Below, one piece after another: positions 55,487 through 64,000 of a stretch of 64,000 nt of DNA; the first letter of the stretch is position 1; the number at the start of each line of letters is the position of its first letter. Under the pieces are notes generated by a model. It worked only from the letters and a program-made list of their open reading frames with translations, was not told the origin of the DNA and did no database searches. The translations under genes were made by a program, and so were the position numbers. Origin of the DNA: Dactylis glomerata (lineage: Eukaryota; Streptophyta; Magnoliopsida; Poales; Poaceae); NCBI GenBank assembly GCA_007115705.1, contig QXEO01000727.1:1-64000 (forward strand). The letters are read 5' to 3'.

Positions 55487-57800
55487 TTATCCAAATCAGT
55501 AACAAAATCTGAATCCACGTAGCCAAGTTTCTTTCCAGTTTTACTAAACTTTAAATAAGCTTTAGAAGTGTCACCAAGATACTGAACAACCTTTCAATAT
55601 TCTTTACCAGGATTAGCCATGTATCTGCTCACCAAACTCATAGCATATGATAAATTAGGACGGGAACAAACTATAGCATACATCAAAGAACCAACAACAT
55701 TAGAGTATAGAACTCATGACATGTACTCAATATCTTCATTACAAATAGGACATTGGGTTGAGGACAATATGAAGTGTGGTGAAATATGTGTAGTGACGTT
55801 CTTTGCATCAATCATATTAAAACGATAAAGATGTAATTGTGTTGACTAAGAAATAGCAAAACAAAAATTGCTATCTGTTGTAATTTTCATACCTATTATT
55901 TTCTTAGCAGCACCAAGATCCTTCATCTCAAACTCACTATGCAGCTATGCCTTCAATGTAGTAATCTCTTTCTTGCTCTTGGCAGGAATCATGATATCAT
56001 CTACATATAACAGCAAGTATATATGAGATTTATCAACAAACTTAATGTAAACACAACTATCATATTGTGATATCTTAAAATCATGTGTAAGCATAAATGA
56101 ATCAAACCTTTTATATAGCACTGTCTAGGAGACTTTTAAAACCATAAAGGGAACTCTTTAATTTGCAAATAAGATCCTTCTTAGCAGGCACTATGAATCC
56201 TACAAGTTGGTCCATGTAAATTTCCTCCTCCAGTTCACCATGCAGAAAAGCACTGCTAAAGCTTAAGATCACGCATAGCAACCATACCAAAAAATGTACG
56301 AATAAAACTATGCTTCACAACTAGAAAGAACAAATCATTGTAATCAATACCTAGAATCTAGTTGAAACCTTTATCTACTAACCTTGCCTTAAACCTTGTA
56401 GGCTCTAGGAGACGAACCTTCATTTCTTTTAAATATCTATTTATAGCAGACAACCTTTTTGTGTTTAAGCAAGCATACAATATCACATGTGTAATTTTTC
56501 TCAAGGGATTGCATCTCCTCTTGCATAACAGAAATCTACTTCTCGCGGTTAACGGATGCAATGGCTTCAGTATATGTAGCAGGCTTAGAATCATTTTCTA
56601 CCTGTTTAGTACAACTCATAGCATAATTAACAATGTTACAGTCTTCAATTAAATGCTTATGATGAGCAATGTTTCTACTTGGATGGTCAGTTGCAACGGA
56701 CTGACTTTGCTGCAAAACAGGTGGTGAGAGTGAAATAAAATGATTATCATTAAACTGAGGCTTATGAACAACATCATTATTTTTAGCAGTTTCATTTTCT
56801 ATCTCGTCCATGTGCTCCACTAGCACGCTACTTCTCTATTATTCACCATCAGAATCATTAAAATTAGCAGAAATCTAACTATCAGTAAACATAACAGCCT
56901 CATTGGAAACAACATTCCTGTTCATAAAAATATTTTTAGTTTCAGGATTCAATAACTTATATGCTTTAATTCATGAATCATAACCAAGAAATACACACTT
57001 AGCAGCTCTAGGCTCTAGCTTTCCATTATCAATGTGTGCATAAGAAGTGCAACCGAATACTCTCAACTATGAATAATCAACAGGTGCACCAGACCATACC
57101 TCAATGGGAGTTTTCTTATCAAGTGAAGGACAAGGTAACCTGTTGATCAAATAGCATGCGGTGGAGGCCGCTTCAGTCCAAAAACGTTTGTTCATACCTG
57201 TATTGGTAAACGGTTATATTCATATGCTCTGTCACACCATTCTGTGTAGAAGTGTATGAGATGGTGTGGTGCTTGACAATGCCTTCATCGGTGTAGTAAT
57301 CATTAAATTCATTTGAAAAGTTCCCATACCATTGTCAGTACGAAGCAATTTTTATCTTCTTGTCAGTTTGTTTTTCAATCATAATATTCCACTTTTTAAA
57401 AGCATCAAACGCTTCATAGTTACATTTTAGGAAATAAGGTCACACTTTTCTAGAGTAGTTATCAATAATAGTAAGAATGTAACTAGCATCATCAAGAGAT
57501 TTCTTATGAAAAGGACCCCATAAGTCAGCATGCACATAATCTAATATCCCTTTAGTGGTACGAACAGAAGCATTGAACATAACTTTAATGTACTTACCAA
57601 ATATACAGAGCTCACATAACTCTAACTTACTCATGTTGCAACCATTAAGAAGTTCTCTCTTGATCAATTCTGCCATGTCATGTTCACTCATATGGCTAAG
57701 ACGTGCATGCCAGAGATTAGTCTTTCTATGTTCATTAGTAGAAGGTCAACTCGGAGGGGACGACAGACTCGAGGAGGGTGAGGAGGAGGGCACCAGCCAA
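55487..57800 (-). pseudogene. Degraded Ty1/copia polyprotein fragment, block 2
   Basis: Minus-strand pieces in order: integrase N-region and core (CELCIFGKYIKVMF, HADLWGPFHKKSLDD near 57440-57691), linker, reverse transcriptase with the YVDD catalytic motif (55997-56008), and RNase H (LGYVDSDF near 55487). Many stops and shifts are present and no LTRs are visible, so it is an old internal fragment. It lies antisense to and directly downstream of the gene copy, as in block 3. Confidence 0.82.
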
Positions 57801-58017
57801 CAATACTTCACTATATGGAGAGTGTTTACAAACAATGTGGTTATCTTATGATGCGACCCCTAGCTGGCGGCATACAAGAGGTATAAATAAGTAGTGATAA
57901 TGATCCATACCGGGGAGGGGGGGGGGGCAAGCCCCCCCTCTCCCAAGCGCTCCATAGTACTAGCTAGCTAGCTCGTCTGCAATTTCCACTGAATGCACTG
58001 CGAGTGTGGATAAGAAG
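57801..58017. other. Junction sequence between tandem blocks 2 and 3
   Basis: Contains a G/C run pair (GGGGGGGGG, CCCCCCC) and GCTAGCTAGCTAG. The same sequence, shorter by some Gs, ends block 3 at about 62222-62380, marking the duplication unit. Confidence 0.6.
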
Positions 58018-59290
58018 GATTGTGTCATCTGATGTTCACTCGACTGGCGTGGCCTGTCTTTGTGAGGATCCGACCAGAGACCAAGCCATGGTGGTCAGAG
58101 TCAATGGGACAGTACAACTTGTTTCGCTCCAGCAGGATCATGTCAACCGAAGACAACATAAAGTGTAGAAGCACCATTGTAATGGCAAAGAAGATGGTTA
58201 GTGTACTTGGGGTTAGTGATATGTGGACCAAGATGAGGAGCACCAAGCATGCCCAAGTCACGAGGGAGATCAAGGAGCTCATCCACGGCTGTTTCTCGGG
58301 ACGTTCTATCGCGATGCGTGTTCAGAGTGCTTATTCGCTGCTATTCACCCGCCCATTCGAGCACGCCTTGCTGACGCTACACCTTTGGACAGACGTGGTG
58401 CTGCACAAGGTAGCCAAGTCCACCCAAGATCCAGAACAAGATTAGGTTGCACGGCGTCTTATGGATACCTGCAAGAGGCTATCGGAGTACATGATGTACC
58501 TGCTAGTGGAGCACCCTGCCATGTTACCCGTCAGCACCAATGTGCAGGATGTATTGGCATCGAAATCAGACCGGGTCAGGCTTGCATCTAGCAAAGACGA
58601 CATTTTTGACAAGTATTACGAAGGTGATCGCCTAGGCGTTTTTGCCTTCTGGTGGAATCTGTTGAAGTGTATAAGTGAATTGCCTAGCTCTTTCCATCAG
58701 TTCGGACTTTTGGTTGCGTTGGCTAGTGCATGAAACTTAACATGGTATCAGAGCCTAGGGTCTCGAGTTCGAGTCCTGGTTTTCGCAATTTATTGTAAAA
58801 TTGTTGTTGCCCCCCTTTGTATCCACGTGTTGACTTTATCTTCTCCCGTTTGTGTGTTGATTTTCTCTTCTCCTGTATGTGTCCACATGTTGACTTTCTC
58901 TTGTCCCGTCACACGTCAGTGGGGGTGTTGAAGTGTATAAGTGAATTGCCTAACTCTTTCCATCAGTTCGGACTTTTGGTTGCGTTGGCTAGTGCATGAA
59001 ACTTAACAGAATCGAGCAGGGGTGCTGCAAAATGAAGGGGGCGTCCACGCCGAGCTGAGGAGACTGGAGCAGGTGTGGATGCGAATGCTGGTCTACGCGG
59101 CTGGGAAGTGCCGCCCGGAAGAGCATGCCCGCCGGCTGAGCACCGGTGTTCAGCTCATCAACTTCGTTTGGCTGCTCATGGCGCATCGGCGTTTTGGAGA
59201 TCTGGGCGTTAGCATCAATCTTATCATAGACCCGGGCATATGTCTAGCACTTTTTGATTTCGATAATTCTCCCCTCATGTTCCAAAGAGC
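58018..59290 (+). pseudogene. Copy 3 of the DUF4220/DUF594 gene 3' part, with a stop and a TRIM insertion
   Basis: Homology to the intact gene starts at its position 5483 and reaches the end of the frame. TAG at 58443-58445 replaces CAG (PEQDQ), several missense changes are present, and the TRIM at 58660-59008 splits the coding region after FWWN. The original stop is lost (CACTAG to CAAAGAG), so the remaining frame would read into the MITE. It is clearly non-functional. Confidence 0.9.
58660..59008 (+). mobile_element. TRIM (miniature LTR retrotransposon) with 83-bp LTRs, GAATC target duplication
   Basis: LTRs at 58660-58742 and 58926-59008 start TGTTGAAGTGTATAAG and end ACTTAACA; one mismatch was seen. 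A Met-type primer site TGGTATCAGAGC follows at once (58743-58754), and a purine run GTGGGGG precedes the 3' LTR. GAATC flanks both sides (58655-58659, 59009-59013). The 183-bp interior has no coding capacity. LTR length and start recall SMART-type TRIMs of grasses (from memory). Total length is 349 bp. Confidence 0.95.
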
Positions 59291-59470
59291 TCCGTTCCAT
59301 AAAAGAAGAAGGCACATTAATTTTAGCAAAAATCAAATCTTGTCAAGTTTGACCAAATTTTATATGGAAGAACAATTGTTGATGGGTTTTTCAAAAAACT
59401 TGGTCAAACTTTACACCATTTGATTTTAGGAAGCAATTATGCGCCTTCTTTTAAGGAACAAAGTTAGTAG
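59287..59470. mobile_element. Stowaway-like MITE, copy in block 3
   Basis: Corresponds to 6399-6586 with a few changes. The flanking TA at the gene side has been lost by mutation. Confidence 0.6.
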
Positions 59471-59849
59471 TATCTGGTATTGTATTGTAACTCCACTTAT
59501 CATTAACCGAGTGATTGATTTTTTCATGTACTCTATTTGTGTAAGTCAATGAATTTATAGTAGTATGACTTATTTGATGGACTACTTCGCTCTACATGTG
59601 TTATATAATATTATACACTATGTAAAATGTGTTGATTTTAGCGCGATGATATCAGTCTGGGTAATGTAGAGATCCAAAACTATCTCACCCATTTTGCTGA
59701 CACGTACTTTTTCAGTATAGTAGATCCAATTAGTTCGCTTTCCCTTCAGTTTTTTGGAGCTTTCACACGCTATTAACGGTTATGCTTCTGGTTTCCCCGT
59801 ACCACGTGCGTGTTCGATGAATCAGCTAGCTGGTTACTTCTATATTTCT
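59471..59849. other. Block 3 flank, non-coding
   Basis: Matches 6587-6957 and 55150-55486. No gene is seen. Confidence 0.55.
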
Positions 59850-62205
59850 CTTATCCAAATTAGTAGCAAAATCTAAATCCAAGTAGCCAAGTTCTTTTCC
59901 AGTTTTACCAAACTTTAAATAAGCTTTAGAAGTGTCTCCAAGATACTGAACAAACTTCCAATATTCTTTACCAGGATTAGCCATATATCTACTGACCAAA
60001 CTCATAGCATATGATAATTTAGGACGGGAACAAACCATGGCATACATCAAAGAACCAACAACATTAGAATATGGAACTTGTGACATGTACTCAATATCTT
60101 CATTAGAAATAGGACATTGGGTTGAGGATAATATGAAGTGTGGTGCAATAGGTGTAGTGACATTCTTTGCATCAATCATATTAAAACGCTAAAGATGTAA
60201 TTGTGGTGACTAAGAAAATAGCAAAACAAAAAATTCTATCTCTTGTAATTTTTATATCTATTATTTTCTTAGCAGCACCAAGATCCTTCATCTCAAACTC
60301 ACTATGCAGCTATGCCTTCAGTGTAGTAATCTCTTTCTTGCTCTTGGCAGCAATTAGCATATCATCTACATATAACAGCAAGTATATATGAGATCTATCA
60401 ACAAACTTAATGTAAACACAACTATCATATTGTGATATCTTAAAATCATGTGTAAGCATAAATGAATCAAACCTTTTATATAGCACTGTCTAGGAGACTT
60501 TTAAAACCATAAAGAGAACTCTTTAATTTGCAAATAAGATCCTTCTTAGCAGGCACTATGAATCCTACAAGTTGGTCCATGTAAATTTCCTCCTCCAGTT
60601 CACCATGCAGAAAAGCACTGCTAAAGCTTAAGATCATGCATAGCAACCATACCAAAAAATGTATGAATAAAACTATGCTTCACAATTAGAGAGAACAAAT
60701 CATTGTAATCAATACCTAGAATCTGGTTGAAACCTTTAGCTACTAACCTTGTCTTAAACCTTGCAGGCTCTAGGAGACAAACCTTCATTTCTTTTAAATA
60801 TCTACTTATAGCAGACAACCTTCTTATGTTTAGGCAAGCGTACAACATCCCACGTGCCATTTTTCTCAAGGGATTGCATCTCCTCTTGCATAACAGAAAT
60901 CTACTTCTCGCGGTTAACGGATGCAATGGCTTCAGTATATGTAGCAGGCTTAGAATCATTTTCTACCTGTTTAGTACAACTCATAGCATAATTAATAATG
61001 TTACAGTCTTCAATTAAATGCTTACGAGGAGCAATGTTTCTACTTGGATGGTAAGCTCCAATGGACTGACTTTGCTGCAAAACAGGTGGTGAGAGTGAAA
61101 TAAAATGATTATCATTATTATTAAACTGAGGCTTATGAACAACATCATTATTTTTAGCAATTTCATTTTCTATCTCGTCCATGTGCTCCACCAGCATGCT
61201 ACTTCTCTTTATTCACCATCAAAATCATCAAATTAGCACAAATCTAACTATCAGTAATAATAATAGCCTCATTGAAAACAACATTCTTGTTCATAAAAAT
61301 ATTTTTAGTTTTAGGATTCAATAACTTATATGCCTTGACTCATGAACCATAACCAAGGAATACACACTTAGCAGCTCTAGGCTCTAGCTTTCCATTATCA
61401 ACGTGTGCATAAAAGTGCAACCAAAAACTCTCAACTGTGAATAATCAACAGGTCTACCAGACAATACCTCAATGAAAGTTTTCTTATCAAGTGAAGGACA
61501 AGGTAACTTGTTGATCAAATAGCATGTGGTGGAGGCTGCTTCAGTCCAAAATCATTTGTTCATACCTATATTGGAAAGCATACAACAAGCCATGGAGATA
61601 ACGGTTATATTCATATGCTCTATCACACCATTCTGTTTAGGAGTGTATGGGATGGCATGGTGCTTGACAATGCCTTCATCGGTGTTGTAATCATTAAATT
61701 CATTTGAAAAGTTTCTATACCATTGTTAGTACGAAGCAATTTTATCTTCTTGTCAGTTTGTTTTTCAATCGTAACTTTCCACTTTTTAAAAGCATCAAAC
61801 GCTTCATAGATACATTTTAGGAAATAAGGTCATGCTTTTCTAGAGTAGTTATCAATAATAGTAAGAATGTAACTAGCACCATCAAGATATTTCTTATGAA
61901 AAGGATCCCATAAGTCAGCATGCACATAATCTAATATCCCTTTAGTGGTACGAACAGAAGCATTGAACTTAACTTTATTGTACTTACCAAATATACAGTG
62001 CTCACAAAACTCTAAATTACTCATGTTACCACCATTAAGAAGTTCTCTATTAATCAATTCTGCCATGTCATGTTCACTCATATGGCCAAGACGTGCATGC
62101 CAAACATTAGTCTTGGTATGTTCATTAGAAGAAGGTAGGCTCGGAGGGGACGATAGACTCGAGGAGGGTGATGAGGAGGGCACCAGCCAACAATACTTCA
62201 CTATA
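59850..62205 (-). pseudogene. Degraded Ty1/copia polyprotein fragment, block 3
   Basis: Colinear with 55487-57800: gag-pre-integrase WHARLGHMSEHDMAEL (near 62090), integrase HADLWDPFHKKYLDGAS, reverse transcriptase YVDD (60361-60372) and RNase H with SYAMSLVSRYMANPGKEYW (near 59970). Stops and shifts differ partly from block 2, so the fragment was already decayed before duplication and has decayed further since. Confidence 0.82.
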
Positions 62206-62598
62206 TGGAGAGTGTTTACAAACGATGTGGTTATCTTATAATGCGACCCCTAGCTGGCGGCATACAAGAGATATAAATAGGTAGTGATAATGATCCATAC
62301 CGGGGGGCAAGCCCCCCCTCCCAAGCGCTCCATAGTACTAGCTAGCTAGCTCGTCTGCAATTTCCACCAAATGCGAGTGTGAGTTGTAATTTGAGTGTCG
62401 TGGAATTAACACATACATAAAAATAACCAACAGCCACAAAGTGAATAGAGTTTCTTTAATGGATTACTATTATGGCACCAATGCTTAGCAGCATTGAGTG
62501 TCGTGGATCATTATGCGGGAGTACATGATTGCATCGCACCAATGCTTAGTAGCAGTACAAACGACGGTCACTTGCAAGTAGCGGTCTACATGCTCGGC
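62206..62598. other. End of block 3 and unassigned sequence
   Basis: The block repeat ends near 62380 (TTTCCACCAAATGCGAGTG). The rest includes an imperfect internal repeat, GCACCAATGCTTAG at about 62475 and 62539. No gene is seen. Confidence 0.45.
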
Positions 62599-62871
62599 TT
62601 ACTTGGCGCGGCGCTTGAGCCATCCGAGGACGAGGACGATGGTGAGGGTCGCCAGCGCCCCAGCAGCCACCATGCATGCTGCTACCTCCATCGACCACCA
62701 GCTGGCGGTCGGCGCCATGTCGGGCGGCGGCGATGGCGGTGCGTCGTAATTGATGCGTCCGTCCACGTCCACTCAAGGCTTGAGGGAGGCCACCGTGTCG
62801 CCGCGGAGCTTGAGTGACGCCCAAATGATCTCTTCGTGCAATTTCGCATGCCACATGCCGTCCGTCTCCCC
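62599..62871 (-). pseudogene. C-terminal exon fragment with a membrane anchor, one stop
   Basis: On the minus strand, after an acceptor-like TTTCACCAACAG (62872), one frame reads GETDGMWHAKLHEEIIWASL, then LRGDTVASLKP, a TGA stop, and DGRINYDAPPSPPPDMAP. It ends with the hydrophobic segment MVAAGALATLTIVLVLGWL, a basic KRRAK and a TAA stop. The Pro-rich linker, single membrane helix and short basic tail are those of a type I membrane protein's C-terminus. Codon choice is strongly GC3-rich as in grass genes. I do not recognise the family. The internal stop and lack of other exons make it a gene fragment. Confidence 0.5.
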
Positions 62872-62995
62872 TGTTGGTGAAATTTGGTGATGGGAAGTGA
62901 AAATTTTGTATTCCAGTAGTATCAGTTCTTGCATTGGTATCTGAAATTTGGTAATGTGAAGTGGGATTTTGCACGCCACTATCTTTGTATCTACA

Positions 62996-64000
62996 TCTAC
63001 ACTAATATAAAAAGAGGCAGAGAGTCTCATCCAACCAAGGATTTGGTTCCCGAATGAGAAAAAATCTCGAGGGGGCTCGGGATTCCCGGTTACCCCGACC
63101 GGTTTCCGGACGAATTCGGAATTTAAATCTTGAATTCAAAATATCTCTAAAACTACATATCTTGTTTGAAATTGCATTTAGGCACATGAATGCCTGTAGC
63201 TTAGCTGTTTGACCTCACGCATATTAAGGACTTGTCATCTAACTGCGGGTTTGAGCACCATCAGCCACATTTTTTGCATTATTTGTTTATTTGAATCGTC
63301 CACATCCTGTATGAAATTTTAACCTGTAAAATCAAAAAGGATGGACGTGGGTTTCGAACCTGGAAGCTCCGTGTCATTTTTGTTGAAATATTATGGGGTA
63401 GATCTTATTTATCTAGAATTGCGGCGTTTAAATTCAAAAAATTCAAAAAAATCGGGTTTTTTTGTTCGATATCTCAGTTTCCCGGTGGTGCTTGGGATTC
63501 CCGGTTACCGGCCGGTAACCAGATTTACCGACCGGTAACTAAAACCTTGCATCCAACAGATCTTAGCCGTAAAATAGATATATCCAACGTCTCAAATCTA
63601 AGCCATGTTTGACGCGAGGCAGACAATTCCCATCGCGCTAATCACTTTCCCCCGCTAATCCCAGCTAATAACTGCCAAAGGAAACGGTTCACCACGACCT
63701 CCCCAGTCTTCTTGCCGGTCGCCGCCAGACAGTCTTCTCGCCGCTGCCCGCAGACCTTACATTGTCGCTGCCCCCTTTGGCTGCTGCAGTCCTCCCGCCG
63801 TCGTCGCCATGCCTCAACGCCGGACGCCCTCCACAACGCGGAATCGAGGCCTCCCTGCATGCCCGGGAATCAAGGCCGAACTGGCCGCCGCCCTCCGGGG
63901 AGGCGAGGCCGACCTCCACAGCCTGCACGATGCCGCACTAACACCCGTGCCGCCCCCATGCACGCCGCCGCCCGCGGCGACATCAGGCCGCCCCCGCGGC
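62996..64000 (+). mobile_element. Possible Helitron 5' end with downstream sequence
   Basis: TCTACACTAATATAAAAAG at 62996, preceded by A, resembles the 5' terminus of grass Helitrons (TC start, A/T insertion site). No CTRR end with hairpin is visible before the window closes, so the call rests on one terminus. The interior is non-coding to about 63600. From there to 64000 it is GC-rich and may be a captured 5' exon; no frame there is recognisable. Confidence 0.3.
63503..63520. repeat. Perfect 18-bp palindrome
   Basis: GGTTACCGGCCGGTAACC equals its own reverse complement and is embedded in further CCGGTAAC units. A related GATTCCCGGTTACC occurs at about 63083. No known role. Confidence 0.6.

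Noticed and set aside
63345..63365. GGGTTTCGAACCTGG as part of a tRNA gene
   Set aside because: Only the T-arm-like box is present; no acceptor stem or anticodon arm can be drawn around it.

Overview
The window is repeat-rich nuclear DNA from a grass, most likely of the Pooideae (wheat, oat or ryegrass relatives). The evidence is an intronless DUF4220/DUF594 membrane-protein gene of a type expanded in grasses, CACTA ends of the CACTAGT/TTTAGTCCCGG type, Athila-lineage LTRs beginning TGATACGTC with a TGGCGCCGTTGCCGGGGA primer-binding site, and a Tekay-type chromovirus with 3.57-kb LTRs. The genus cannot be fixed from this sequence alone. Only one ordinary host gene looks intact, the DUF4220/DUF594 gene at 4391-6400. 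The other host-gene material consists of fragments: a HRD3/SEL1L exon at 3403-3512, two 3' copies of the DUF4220/DUF594 gene, and a membrane-anchor exon at 62599-62871.

Layout. (1) 1-2877: the 5' end of a minus-strand Ty3/gypsy element, with LTR, primer site and a gag-pro frame carrying three stops. (2) 2878-7016: the HRD3 fragment, the intact gene, a Stowaway-like MITE at its stop codon and a sliver of Copia. (3) 7017-17600: a 10.6-kb CACTA transposon with a CTA target duplication. It carries a TNP2-type transposase gene broken by one stop and a seven-exon Ulp1/C48-peptidase-like gene broken by one frameshift. (4) 17604-17990: Copia and gypsy scraps. (5) 17991-53373: a minus-strand, non-autonomous Athila-like element (A), split by three complete LTR elements with perfect 5-bp target duplications. 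These are a young Tekay-like element (22441-35398, GAATA) and two non-autonomous Athila-like elements, B (36570-43675, CACAA) and C (44373-51627, CCCAA). The gag frame of A continues across each of the three junctions. (6) 54108-62360: two tandem blocks, each holding the 3' part of the DUF4220/DUF594 gene, the MITE and a degraded Copia fragment. The second gene copy is interrupted by a 349-bp TRIM with 83-bp LTRs and a GAATC duplication. (7) 62360-64000: the membrane-anchor exon, a possible Helitron 5' end and GC-rich sequence.

Hand comparison of LTR pairs gives an order of insertion into A: C first (about 3-4 % divergence), then B (about 1 %), then the Tekay-like element (under 1 %). A, B and C share LTR type, primer site and a long non-coding 3' internal region, but carry different coding modules, so they look like one non-autonomous group that depends on proteins supplied elsewhere. 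The least expected signals are a possible three-exon small reading frame inside the Tekay LTR, splice-acceptor-like sites exactly at both of that element's ORF starts, repeated internal copies of the polypurine tract in A, B and C, and a second promoter/hairpin module inside the CACTA element.
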